From contig NKYR01000011.1 of NCBI GenBank assembly GCA_003184365.1, positions 372,001 through 436,000 of the forward strand: a DNA stretch of 64,000 nucleotides. Reading direction: 5' to 3'. The notes under the pieces were generated by a model, which did no database searches, was not told where the DNA came from, and worked only from the letters and a program-made list of their open reading frames with translations. The DNA comes from Evernia prunastri. Taxonomy: Eukaryota > Ascomycota > Lecanoromycetes > Lecanorales > Parmeliaceae. Below are positions 54,925-64,000 of the stretch, piece by piece (within the stretch, counting starts at the first letter, position 1; each line of letters starts with the position of its first letter). A program made the translations under genes and the position numbers.

Positions 54925-56142
54925 TTACGTACAAGCCCATAGTACCCAATTACCGATGAAGCTGAGGATGATGTTCAAGTTGCAAAGAATTGCGAATAAA
55001 ACGTCAGATTTAGTGAATGGGCAATGAGGGCATTCCTCAGACCTGGACCTGAAGACGGTGTCGGACACAGTGTAGGGAACAATGTCGGGAACAGTGTAGG
55101 GATTGGTGTAAGGAACAGTGTAGGGAACAGTGTAGGGAGGCCAGGAACCAACGAAGTCAGACTCCAGAGCAACGTCGGAAATAGTTGATTCTTTAGACCT
55201 GGAAGCAACGTATCGAACGAATCCCCACCCAAGCAACAAGGTGGATAAAGCTCCAAGGAACGTAACAAGCCCAAGCGGTCCGTAGAAACGGCTGGGATTT
55301 GCACTGAGCAGGTCTTTAACAGTACACTTCTCCGCAAGTGCGGCTTGATTGTTTGAGAAGTGAATAGCGAAAGGCCAGCTAATGATGTTGAGAAGGCATT
55401 CTGCTAATGCCACATCTTTCGCAGTACGATGGTACGGAGATTTATCCACGGCTCTAGGTGTTAGTTCCTTCCAATTACCATAGAGACTAAAAGCGATCCA
55501 GATTAACGAGGCGATGCTCATGCGTGGTCTCATGGACCACAGCCGAAATAAAGGCCCGAAACTGGCATTGAAATGGTTCGATTTAGCAATTACTGCAGAG
55601 ATAATCCATGCCAGAACCTGTAACAGAGCAGTAGACAGGCCCGACCACGGCGTCCAATTTTTCGATCTCAACCATGCTGGAAACTTATCACGAATGACTT
55701 GATGGCCTGAGGAATATCAGCGTTCACCGCTATGAGTTTCAGAGTCGGCACTTGATAGGCTTGCCTAAACAACCGAGAACGCGGCACTGATAACGTTATA
55801 AACGCCCAAGGAAGTCAAAAGGCTTCGTTTTGACGGACATGAGGTATCGTTGGATTTGGCGTTGTCCGTAAGACCTGGTGGGAGATAGCAGGCCACTGCG
55901 GCTGGGCAGCTGTATAATGTTATATTAAGAATAAGGTCACGTGCTGCATATCCAGGTCCACTGAGAGCGGCGGGACAGAACTCATCCAGCACCCCGAGTT
56001 TCACAGTGTCCGAGCCTTGAGTGCAGACTGCGCCTTGCCCGCTGACGAGGAATCCACATGCATGATCACCAGGATCACATCGACAGTAAGACAAGCCCAC
56101 AAATAAGCCGACAATGAAGAGTACACGAGAATCGAAAAGCAT
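54925..56142 (-). CDS. Multi-pass membrane protein, unknown function
   Basis: Two exons. The downstream one, 55706-54925, is well supported and reads HQVIRDKFPAWLRSKNW...STALLQVLAWIISAVIAK...PLGLVTFLGALSTLLLGWGF...FAILCNLNIILSFIGNWVLW. The upstream one starts at 56142 with a signal peptide or first helix (VLFIVGLFVGLSYC), then a Cys-containing lumenal domain (CDPGDHACGF, EFCPAALSG, CPAAVACYLPPGL) up to SLLTSLGVYNVIS. The exon 1 end is uncertain. A phase-1 donor at 55788/55787 (A|GTGCCG) fits the frame but is weak. The gene may carry a small indel just after it (see findings). A tandem PYTV/PYTN repeat lies near residues 300-330. I recognise no function. Several helices and one Cys-rich lumenal domain are visible. 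Confidence 0.65.
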
Positions 56143-57829
56143 TGGATGAGGTCTGGCGCTTAATGTTCGTACCTAGCAAAGTGTGCTGGAACATTGAGTC
56201 CAGCAAGGAATGACTTGTCTTTATTAGAGCTTGTCACAACCTCAGCCTCGCTGACCGGCTGTGCTGTCACAAGATGTCATCGTGCATAGCTGGCTGTGCT
56301 GCCTCGCCTCTACTTGTGTTGTCCAGAAGTGACCTACTAGATAAAGCGAGGACACCAATAGGTTCAGCGACATCCGGCTTAATAGAAGGTTACGTTGATG
56401 TCCTCGGTTTGCTAAGTAGATCTTTCATAGACACCACGAGTATGTACGCTTATTTCCAATTGTAGCCTCTCAGGGAGTGAACGATGTTTTCTTTGTCGGC
56501 CTAAGGTACGGGGACGTGATCTCAGGAGGGAAGCGGTTCTGGGAGACTCTAGGGTCCTAGGGTCCAAGGTTTTAGGCGTCCAGACATCCGAGGGTCCCGG
56601 AGATTCTGGACAAGTTTCCTAGGCCGTCCCTTTGACGCCACTATGCTGGCGGGGTTGTTCCCCCACTACATAGAAGAATCTCCCGCCTTCATCAAAGTCC
56701 CCTTGGAAGCCCTATTGATGATCCAATTAGTCATTAAAACCAGACTGATATATCAACCACCATTGCTTATTATAGTAACGGGGTTAGAGAAGAGAGAGTC
56801 TTTCGATAAGAGAACTTAATGCAACAAGGCGTATGATTTCTGTGAAAGCCGATTCATCGCCTACATCAACCGGTAACTCATTGCTCCTCAGCGAGGCACA
56901 GCAGTGATGATTGATAATGCATGGTGAGTCTGGAAAGTACTAGGCAAATATGCATATGCATGGAGTGTATGGAAGGCACAAGCGAGCAGGCTGACAGCGT
57001 TTCCAAAAAGAGCGACTTGCTGGCCTTCCCTCATGGTGTCCCACCTGACTTTGGTGATTGGTTCCCACCCTCCTCTCAGCCTCTCAGTCATTTCAGCCGA
57101 GGTTGTCACGCCAGCCACTCAAATGTTAGGGCGTATATAGATGCCTCCAGGGGAGCTCTGAGATAGATAATCCAAGCATCTTACACACACCATTCTTCGT
57201 ACCTGAATATTTCAACAGCGGTTCATCGAAATATCATGCGTGTTTTTATCTCGAGAAACGAGCGGAAAGTCGCATGGCATCAACGACGGACCACCAGATC
57301 AAGTTGAGGATTGATGTACTGAAGACTTCGCTGTATGCTAATTCCTTGCCTCCGATTATGGACCCACAATAAATTAAGATATCCACGTCAACGTCCGAGA
57401 GAGGGCAGGCGATTTACACTAAAAGTAGTGACCAGTCATTCGTATACGTGACTAGTGGCCGCTGTGACGCATCACTCCTGAGACGCAGCTAGAATCCCTG
57501 TTCGCCACCGTGGTGGAAGGGAAAGCCGGTAGTCGTCGTGGACAAGCGTTCCGCAATTCTCGGCCATCCTGGCGAAGAGACCGTTGCAGCGCATGCGAAT
57601 CATCGTGAAAATTGTAGATTCAGAGGAGATGATGATCCCGCTTTCCGCCCGGTGTGGACCAGGATTGATGACTTTGCTGCAGAAGCTGCACGCAAGGTTC
57701 AATTTCGAGAAGATGTCTGAAAACGTGGGATTGTAGTTCAATTGCCACTGTGCCGATGCTGATGAGACCTCATTCGAGAATAAAACCTTCAACCTCAAGG
57801 TACGAGAAAATACTAGCGGGTCCGAGGGT
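56143..57829. other. Gene-poor spacer
   Basis: No supported gene. A segment at 56896-56936 resembles 29115-29155. Minus-strand frame 57472-57798 (108 codons) has no recognisable domain. Confidence 0.5.
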
Positions 57830-58976
57830 GTTCAAGCGGATCTGATCCCCACACAAAATAAGATTCGTGCAAACCGCAACAAGCACGGTAAGATTCCATT
57901 CTTTCCTCTGTCCAAAGAAACACACATCATCTTAAAATCTCGGGACCCTAACGCCGCCGAGTTGACGTCTGATGGCCTGCTGCTGGAGGTGATGGAACCT
58001 GAAGAGTCTAAGGCGTTACTTACCTCGCGGGCAGGACTCAATGACCCATCAAGCAAGGAGCTGCTGGACGTAATCACCATCGTGGAGGACCTTTCGCACC
58101 TTCTATTGGCCATTGATCAGGCAGCTGCGTATATAAGACTCGAAAATGCGCCCCAGCGGCATACATTCGACAATTTGAATATCTTCGCGAGCGGGTTTTG
58201 AAATCCTCGCCAAAGTTGTCGTCATACAATGAATCGGTCATCACGGCATGGCAAATTTCATTCCTACGCCTGGAAAACGACATGGCAGTGACGGCAAAAC
58301 TCTTTCTCATATTCTGCTATCTCGATCCTAAGCGAATCTCGGAGAAGCTACTGAAGAGTGCGGCACACCCTGTCCTCAAGATTGACGAAGACGGTAGTGA
58401 ACAAGAGACTGTCGCCGAGGACAATGGGGTCGAATCCGATTTGTAAGACTTGACGATAAATAACGATGAGTTCGATGCAACTATAGAGAGAATGGTCTCT
58501 CTGTCACTCATTAGAGAATACACTGAGTCGACGAGAGAGAAGGACACGCGAATATTCTCCTTGCATCCCCTTGTGGCCTTTTGTGGCCGCGCCCGTGCAA
58601 AGCAGTCGCAGAAAAGGGAGGCCGCAGAACAAGCCAATGGTTTTCTAAATCACGCATTTCCAGAATGGGCAAGAGATTATAGTATAAAACAAGAAATACA
58701 CATCATGTTGAGTTAATTAATACCCCCAGCATTGTCGAGTTCGGCCGGCTCACGCGGTCTCATCTGGATCGTTACTTCCACTACATTGACAAGCCCTTCG
58801 AATTTGTCAACGAGCTATCACACGCGGCGAAGAATCTATTTCTCATAATTTATTCCATCCGCACCATTCAAATGTTTGGGCTCAGAATCATAACCACAGA
58901 GACCGACAAACGGCTGCTGAAGACGGCCAATAGTATCCTCATAGAACATGCCGACCCCTATCTTATCTTGACATAA
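57830..58976 (+). pseudogene. Decayed NB-ARC/TPR (NLR-like) protein remnant
   Basis: Fragments in changing frames match the order of fungal NB-ARC NLR proteins. First, ILKSRDPNAAELTSDGLLLEVMEPEESKALL...VEDLSHLLLAIDQAAAYI (NB-ARC C-terminal part with the GLPLA-like LLLAIDQA). Then, after a frame change near 58200, YNESVITAWQISFLRLE...KLFLIFCYLDPKRISEKLL. After an in-frame stop at 58444-58446 comes ATIERMVSLSLIREY...FSLHPLVAFCGRARAKQ (winged-helix-like). After a stop at 58716 a further piece shows spaced helices. No P-loop is visible upstream. The gene is disrupted by at least three lesions. Confidence 0.75.
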
Positions 58977-59565
58977 TGGGCGTCTTCGTCAAGGTCTGGC
59001 AACTCATCAAAGGACATCCCGATCAGCCCGGAAGAATCGGAAAATACATGGAAGACTATTTCCGGCGCTCTGACACCATCAAAGGCAGGAATCCTAATTA
59101 AACAGGTCAAAAAGGTCTTTTCAACGCCGCCCTGTGTGACCTACGCAACTTCCGAGCAAGCAGTATCCACTAGTAGCAGTCAAAGCAGCCACTCCTCTCG
59201 ACAGTATCGACACGCAGCTGCTCAATCGTCTTCGGGAACCTCCTTGTTATGGTTTAACGAGATAGCTGATTCTGGACCGTCTTCCAGGCTTACCTATAGG
59301 AGATCGGAAACACTCCATGCATGAGGCATGTGAGCTTGATGGACTCGAAGCCGCAGGGCATAGGGAGATTGATGCGTCCGCGGGAATTCGTAGCGCAGAT
59401 CAAGGCAAGGTTTAAGAGCAGAAAGGGGAAAGCAACACGGAAAGCTGCAGCATTATCTCCTAGTGGAAAGCGAATGGAGTTTTGAGACGCCCAAATCCCC
59501 GTTAATTCTGATACCACAACCCGCGCAACTACATTTGACATTCCAGGAGAGTTATCGACTATCTC
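58977..59565. other. Spacer after the NLR remnant
   Basis: No gene supported. Possibly further eroded C-terminal pieces of the same pseudogene. Confidence 0.45.
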
Positions 59566-60461
59566 TCACAGCCACCGCCCGAACCAATCCAAAACCTGCG
59601 TCACCGAGTCCTCCAGACACGCCCTCTCTTGGGGATCGTCCGGATTGCCTCTGACGGCAAAGCCATGCCGTCCTGGCTTGTAGACCTTGTGCTCCATCTC
59701 GGGCATCTTCTTCCCCGACTCCCTGTCTTTCGCATGGACGTTCTCCACCTTGCCCTTCTGCTCGAAACTCACGGCCGTATCCTCCACCCCCCACCCATAG
59801 CTGACCGGCACGACCAAAGACTCGACATCCTGCGGGACGGCCAAATGGCTCGGATGCAAGCCCACCGCCGCATCCACAAGCGGCACCCTCTCACCCTCGA
59901 GTTCAATCATGTTGCTCTCCAGCCCGGCTCGAATCGCGTACTTTCCACCCCAGCAAAATCCAACCATGCCGATTTTCCGGCTTCGGGGCGTCGCGCGCCG
60001 CAACGCCTGCAGGAAATCCATGCAGACCTTGTTCGTCGGCGCCTCCTTGTGCCGCGTCATCCACATGATGAACGACAGCGCGCTGGCGAGGATGCCCGTG
60101 TACTTCGCCAACGTGGACTGCTTGGCCTCATCGACCGGAATCAGCAGGTCGGCGACCTTGAGCGGGACGGGATCGCCCTCGAAGAAGTCCGGGAGGTAGA
60201 CGAGCCATTCGCCGCTTTTGGCGTAGGCGTCGGCGATGATCTTGTTGTTGGGCAGCGGCAGGCCGAAGATGTCCGAGTACATCACTATGATGCCCTTCGG
60301 GTCGGTGCGGTTGCCGATCACGTAGGTGTTGAGGCCGTGAATCCTTTCTTCCTTGCCCAGGGGCTGACCTTTGTGGACGGTGCCCTGAGAAACAACGCGG
60401 TGAGTGGTTGTGGATTGGGTTTAGATCGAGGCCGTACCTTGATACACTCTTCGCATGCCAT
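59566..60461 (-). CDS. Dienelactone hydrolase family protein
   Basis: Two exons, 60461-60438 (MACEECIK) and 60384-59566, with a 53-nt phase-0 intron, give 280 aa. It has an alpha/beta-hydrolase fold with GTVHKGQPLGKEERIHGLNTYVIGNR at the start, IVMYSDIFGLPLPNNKIIADAYA and the nucleophile elbow MVGFCWGG (Cys about 152). DLH enzymes use a Cys-Asp-His triad. The Asp is probably in YGWGVEDTAVSFE (about 210) and the His in GRHGFAVRG (about 248). The family opens dienelactone rings in chlorocatechol degradation, but fungal members are often of unknown substrate. It includes the common fungal opening MACxxCxxG-like start (MACEECIKGTVHKGQP). Confidence 0.93.
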
Positions 60462-60828
60462 TGTTACAAACAATGCTCTATTGTGTGACGTACTAAGTCC
60501 TAAGAAATATATATAGTTGCAGGCAATACTTCCCTAGCCGAGCGTATGATTCCAGATACTACAATACGTTGGAAGGGGGAAGGAAGGTAACTTGTATTTG
60601 AAATCAAAAATCGCAGCTTTACTGTAGTGCTTATCTCGCCTGTAGTCTAAAAGTGGGGTGATTTTGATACGGTTAGGACACCAATCAAGCTGGCAGACTC
60701 CTATCGAGGTTCTTATCGTAATATAGATTAGTAATCATCGAATATATTTTATAGATAGCGAGTCATGTTAAGTTTTATCTATAACGCTTATAATCTTGAA
60801 TTACGCTATAGAAAGTAAATATATATAT
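60462..60828. other. AT-rich spacer
   Basis: Promoter of the dienelactone hydrolase gene, then strongly AT-rich sequence. No gene. Confidence 0.5.
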
Positions 60829-60933
60829 AAAATTATTAATAAAATTATTAATAAAATTATTAATAAAATTATTAATAAAATTATTAATAAAATTATTAAT
60901 AAAATTATTAATAAAATTATTAATAAAATTAAT
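60829..60933. repeat. 12-bp tandem repeat (AAAATTATTAAT)n
   Basis: Eight perfect copies of the 12-bp unit (60829-60924) and a partial copy. The reading frame over it encodes only a NKII repeat and is not a gene. Confidence 0.95.
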
Positions 60934-60945
60934 ATCTCTTTTAAT

Positions 60946-61168
60946 TGTTACGGACGTACCCTAGGTTTCAGGCACATAGGGAGTGTTTATGGCTATGTGT
61001 CTAGCACATAGAGTGTTTATTGGTTATTGACACATTCCCATTGACACATAGGCTAGCGGGGATTCTTCCTAGTATTTAAGCGCTCTTCTTCTGTACATAT
61101 TTCCTCCTTATCTAGTTGTCTTATTCAATTTACCCCCATTAGACTTGACTCTGGGCACGGTTCTGACA
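60946..61168 (-). mobile_element. Solo LTR, minus orientation
   Basis: 223 bp with TG...CA ends (TGTTACGGACG...GGTTCTGACA), flanked by a perfect 5-bp target-site duplication TTAAT (60941-60945 and 61169-61173). It is the reverse complement of the LTR at 16436-16658, differing at one visible position. Confidence 0.93.
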
Positions 61169-61468
61169 TTAATTATCTATAAAATACGTCTATATTTTTA
61201 TTACTATATCGAAAAAGATTGTTAAATTATAATAAGACTACGATTATAATAAATTAAAGAAGTAAATTATTATTTTAATATTATTAGTTAGTTATATTAC
61301 AATTTATAAGTAAAGAATATAGATTATTAAATAAATAAATAGCGATGCTTTTTTAACGGAAGGTCTTGGGAGCGCACACTCCGGCCGCACCGCACACTTC
61401 GGATAAATAATAATGCGACCCGTCTTGGCATGGGTTTTACTGGGCATGGTAGAGGTTTCCTGACGGTA

Positions 61469-61764
61469 TTAGTCCTCTACTACAAATGCTGACTGTAACC
61501 GTCGTTGCTCCTGTGACTCCCATTCGTCCACATCGATCGCATCGACGAGATTCGTCTTCGACTTCTTCTTCTTTGGGGGGGATAGCTCTGCTTCCAGGCT
61601 ATCACCTCGCTGTCGCCCCCGTTGCCCCCAGGACTGGCTATGTCCTTTTTCCTGCTCCCACACTTTCTTCTCTTTTACCGGCCGGCCATGACGAGTCGTC
61701 GCTAATGCTGCTGGGGCGGACGATGGTGGGGGTTCGTCAATCAAAATAGGCGGAGCAGAGGGCT
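61469..61764 (-). pseudogene. MULE transposase, C-terminal fragment
   Basis: Reads ...PPILIDEPPPSSAPAA, then KEKKVWEQEKGHSQSWGQRG, SPPKKKKSKTNLVDAIDVDE and ends SAFVVED. The Lys-rich, acidic-ended tail is typical of fungal MULE transposases. It abuts the N at 61765, so the middle of the gene is not assembled. Confidence 0.7.
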
Positions 61765-61765
61765 N
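61765..61765. other. Single-N assembly join
   Basis: One ambiguous base inside the transposase gene. As at 16327, it probably stands for missing sequence. Confidence 0.7.
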
Positions 61766-62031
61766 CGATTATTCTGAGTCTTTTCCTCCGCATGGATACA
61801 TTGATAGCTTTTGCGCCCTGCTCCACATGACCCTGTCACTATAGCGAATCCTTGACTGAAGGCGTAATTCTGAAGGCGAGTCCAGGCGTCATCGGGTACA
61901 TCAAAAGTCTCATTTGGTGAAGGAGGCTCTAAATGCTCCTGCGGTATACCGTCAATAACCTTCTGAACCAAAGGCTTTAGGTCGTCGTCGAGGCGGGGGT
62001 GAGGAGTCCATTGAGCAGCCTGAGTAGCCAT
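61766..62031 (-). pseudogene. MULE transposase, N-terminal fragment
   Basis: Starts at ATG 62031 with MATQAAQWTPHPRLDDDLKP and contains FDVPDDAWTRLQNYAFSQGF, AIVTGSCGAGRKSYQCIHAE, a FAR1-like DNA-binding region (aligned F..A..R...YA...GFA, then Y.C). It is cut at the N at 61765. Confidence 0.75.
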
Positions 62032-62370
62032 AATAGCGACTGGTTGTGGTAAGACGATGTGGGTGGAAGAGGTGTTGTGGGTGGAAGGTGATGAGGAAGC
62101 GAATATGAGGTGTGGATAGAAAGGTACATGAAATTGGGTGGTGTCTACACTAAAGACGAGGTACCTCGGCAACGCCAGTATAGTTCCGCATTATTATTTA
62201 TCCGAAGTGTGCGGTGCGGCCGGAGTGTGCGCTCCCAAGACCTTCCGCTTTTTTAAATAATAGCTATATCTATAAAAAAGAATACTTGTACTTTAAAGTT
62301 TAGACTTTAAAAATATTAAATATCTCGACGCGATACGTAAAGTAATTATTAAATTAAATAATAAAACATC

Positions 62371-62596
62371 TGTTAGTATGCATTAATAGCATCTATGTTC
62401 ATAGCACAGTAGAGGCTGGTGATAGTTGACTGCGCGCCTAGCGCAACACTAGGCACACACACTAGCTAAGCGAAGAGGTATATCTTGCCTCTTCGCCTGC
62501 ACCTCTTAGCAATGCATCTACATTTACAATTATCAAGACTATGCATATGCAAGTAGTGATAAGTAACTGGACAATCACACCTATGTGAAACCAACA
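62371..62596. mobile_element. Second-family solo LTR
   Basis: 226 bp, TGTTAGTATGCATTAATAG...GAAACCAACA, flanked by a perfect 5-bp duplication ACATC (62366-62370 and 62597-62601). It has ordinary base composition inside a very AT-rich block and is not the same family as the 223-bp LTR. Confidence 0.85.
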
Positions 62597-62601
62597 ACAT
62601 C

Positions 62602-63236
62602 TATATAAACGGGTTTAATTTTCTATTATATTTTCTATAATATTAAAATAAACTTAAAATTAATATAATGAAACGAACGAAATTGTTATTAAATTAAAAG
62701 ATAACGTAAAAAATAAGAAGTTAAAAGAAAAGAGCTGAGTACTCGAAAACCTTTTAAAAGAATATTCTCGAAGAGTATCTCTTATATAAATTTTCTACTT
62801 CTAAACTAATTTATAGTTCGTACGAAAAGACGAAACGCGATGCGAGAGATTGAGAGAAGAAAAAGTGCTCTTGATTTTATTCTAGTGTCGATTATCGTTC
62901 GTCGTAGATTTATCTATATATAAAGTCTTATATTGTTTAATAGTCTTAATTAGCATATAGTAAATTATTACTATTATTTATATATAATTTCTATAATGAA
63001 ACGATTTCTACTTAAAGTTGACTTAGATTTAATATTAATCTATTTAATATAGTTTGATTTATACCAGATATTTCGCTTAATAGATTTTCTATATAATAAC
63101 GCATATAATCGAGAACTTCTCGTATACTACTCAAAGTAGTAGCTTGCATTGCTGGGTGGCCACGAAGACGAGGTCGTGGAAATCATCGTACTACTACTAA
63201 TAGTATGAAGCGAAAAAGATAATGGTCCCACAAGTA
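62602..63236. other. AT-rich block, no gene
   Basis: AT-rich sequence with short poly-A/T words, stops in all frames, RIP-like in appearance. Confidence 0.6.
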
Positions 63237-64000
63237 TTATTTGTATTCGGCAATAATCTTCTCCGCTGCGGTTTCGCCAATCAAGTAAGCAGCAGCTTGG
63301 GTGTGGGCACTGAGTAAAATCAGAGATTCTATTAGTAAAGCCAACAACTTCTTTCTTTCGACAAGAAAGGGTACTCGCATGGTGCAACTCACCTAAGCAG
63401 AAACGGCGCGACACTCATGTCCACCACTCTGAGTCCGTCGACACCGCATACTCGAAAGTTGCTGTCGACACAAGTGTCTGGCTGATTCACCTTGCCCATT
63501 CTGACAGTGCCGCTGCAGTGCCACATACTCATCGCCATTTTGCGGACGTAACTCTACGTAACGCGGGCGCTTGATCAGTGCTGCTTTGATGGCGCATAAG
63601 AAGGGAGGGGACCATGAAATTATAGAAAACATACCAGGATTGCCTCGTCGCTCCGGTCTTCCGGTCCGGCTGCAAGGCGAACTTGCTCCTTCGCCATCTG
63701 CGGCGACTCCATCATTTTGAGGGTTTCACGGACCGCTTCGATCGCGACTCGTTGATCAAACGGTTCCGCGAGGAATTTCGGGTCTATGACCGGTGGGTCT
63801 TTGGGGTCAGCAGATTTCAACGTAACAGATCCCCTAGCTGCATAATTCCCCTCGAATGCTGTGGCCATGCCAATATATCTGTCGGGAGCTTGAACGGAGG
63901 GACTGGGGTTGTGCTGTGTTGAGAGAGAGTTTGTATTTAGCAAAAATCTCCCAATACGAGCTCACTGACGTGAGGAAGGCAAACTCGAGTGAACCAAGAT
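63237..64000 (-). CDS. GMC oxidoreductase, C-terminal part (cut by window)
   Basis: Exons (minus): 64000-63966 (partial), 63913-63635, 63553-63393 and 63309-63237. All phases agree. The visible C-terminal domain has LGSLEFAFLTS-HNPSPSV, AARGSVTLKSADPKDPPVIDPKFL, EAIL-SYVRKMAMSMWHCSGTVRMGK with the first catalytic His, VDSNFRVCGVDGLRVVDMSVAP and the final SAHTQAAAYLIGETAAEKII, with the second catalytic His in AHTQ. GMC enzymes are FAD-dependent alcohol/aldehyde oxidases or dehydrogenases. The N-terminal FAD-binding part lies beyond the window end. The substrate cannot be told. It adjoins the AT-rich, transposon-rich block. Confidence 0.9.

Larger units (their letters stand above)
61357..62247 (-). 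mobile_element. Mutator-like DNA transposon (MULE), body collapsed at an N
   Basis: Perfect 61-bp terminal inverted repeats at 61357-61417 and 62187-62247, beginning CGGAAGGTCTTGGGAGCGCA. Flanking 9-bp target-site duplications CTTTTTTAA lie at 61348-61356 and 62248-62256. Long TIRs, a 9-bp TSD and a FAR1/MULE-type N-terminal domain fit the Mutator superfamily. The single N at 61765 separates the two ends of the transposase gene, so the real element is probably longer. Confidence 0.9.

Noticed and set aside
57472..57798. 108-codon minus-strand frame before the NLR remnant
   Set aside because: No domain or conserved motif. It could be chance in sequence beside a pseudogene.
60829..60933. CRISPR-like regular repetition
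   Set aside because: Repeats are directly adjacent with no spacers, and the genome is eukaryotic.
60796..61011. 71-codon frame with NKII repeats
   Set aside because: It is only translation of the 12-bp tandem repeat and the start of a solo LTR.

Overview
The window is nuclear DNA of a filamentous ascomycete. Genes are intron-poor. The introns are mostly 49-125 nt and GT-AG, with CTNAN-type branch points, and two-exon genes are common. The content is typical of Pezizomycotina: a HeLo/ankyrin protein, a Zn2Cys6 regulator, Mnn11-type GT34, Ypd1, an NB-ARC relic and short-leader Sec3. Several lineage-restricted secreted and membrane proteins make a Dothideomycete the most likely source. That placement is inference from protein style, not a computed phylogeny.

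Layout. 0-12 kb: a HeLo-ankyrin protein, a small Gly/Thr repeat (LEA-like) protein, a Cys-rich cell-surface protein, an unknown protein, a membrane-anchored lectin-like propeller and a SEC-C protein. 12-15.6 kb: an M16 insulysin. 15.6-18.3 kb: a gene-free repeat island with a hairpin element, an LTR beside a one-N contig join, and a 552-bp TIR element. 18.3-28.6 kb: a housekeeping block with a wall/membrane protein, Srp40/Nopp140, exocyst Sec3, mitochondrial bL28 and an intron-containing tRNA-Ser(GCT). 28.6-44.7 kb: an F-box-like protein, a Zn2Cys6 factor, an SDR, an Mnn11-type mannosyltransferase, mitochondrial aspartate aminotransferase and the phosphorelay protein Ypd1, separated by long gene-poor spacers. 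46-56 kb: an RBR ubiquitin ligase with a frameshift, a secreted protein, Snu66/SART1, peptidyl-tRNA hydrolase 2 and a multi-pass membrane protein. 56-64 kb: an accessory end with an NB-ARC-type pseudogene, a dienelactone hydrolase, an AT-rich block carrying two solo LTRs and a Mutator-like element with 61-bp perfect TIRs, and a GMC oxidoreductase cut by the window edge.

Most genes are unrelated housekeeping functions and I see no biosynthetic cluster. The main points for follow-up are an apparent 3-nt microexon coding a conserved Asp in aspartate aminotransferase, a possible 27-nt in-frame cassette exon in YPD1, and a GC-AG intron inside the zinc cluster of the transcription factor. Others are the mobile elements, which have readable target-site duplications, and the two single-N joins. 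Both joins fall inside transposable elements, so each element's body is missing from the assembly. All exon coordinates were worked out by hand from reading frame, splice consensus and protein continuity, without transcripts or database searches.
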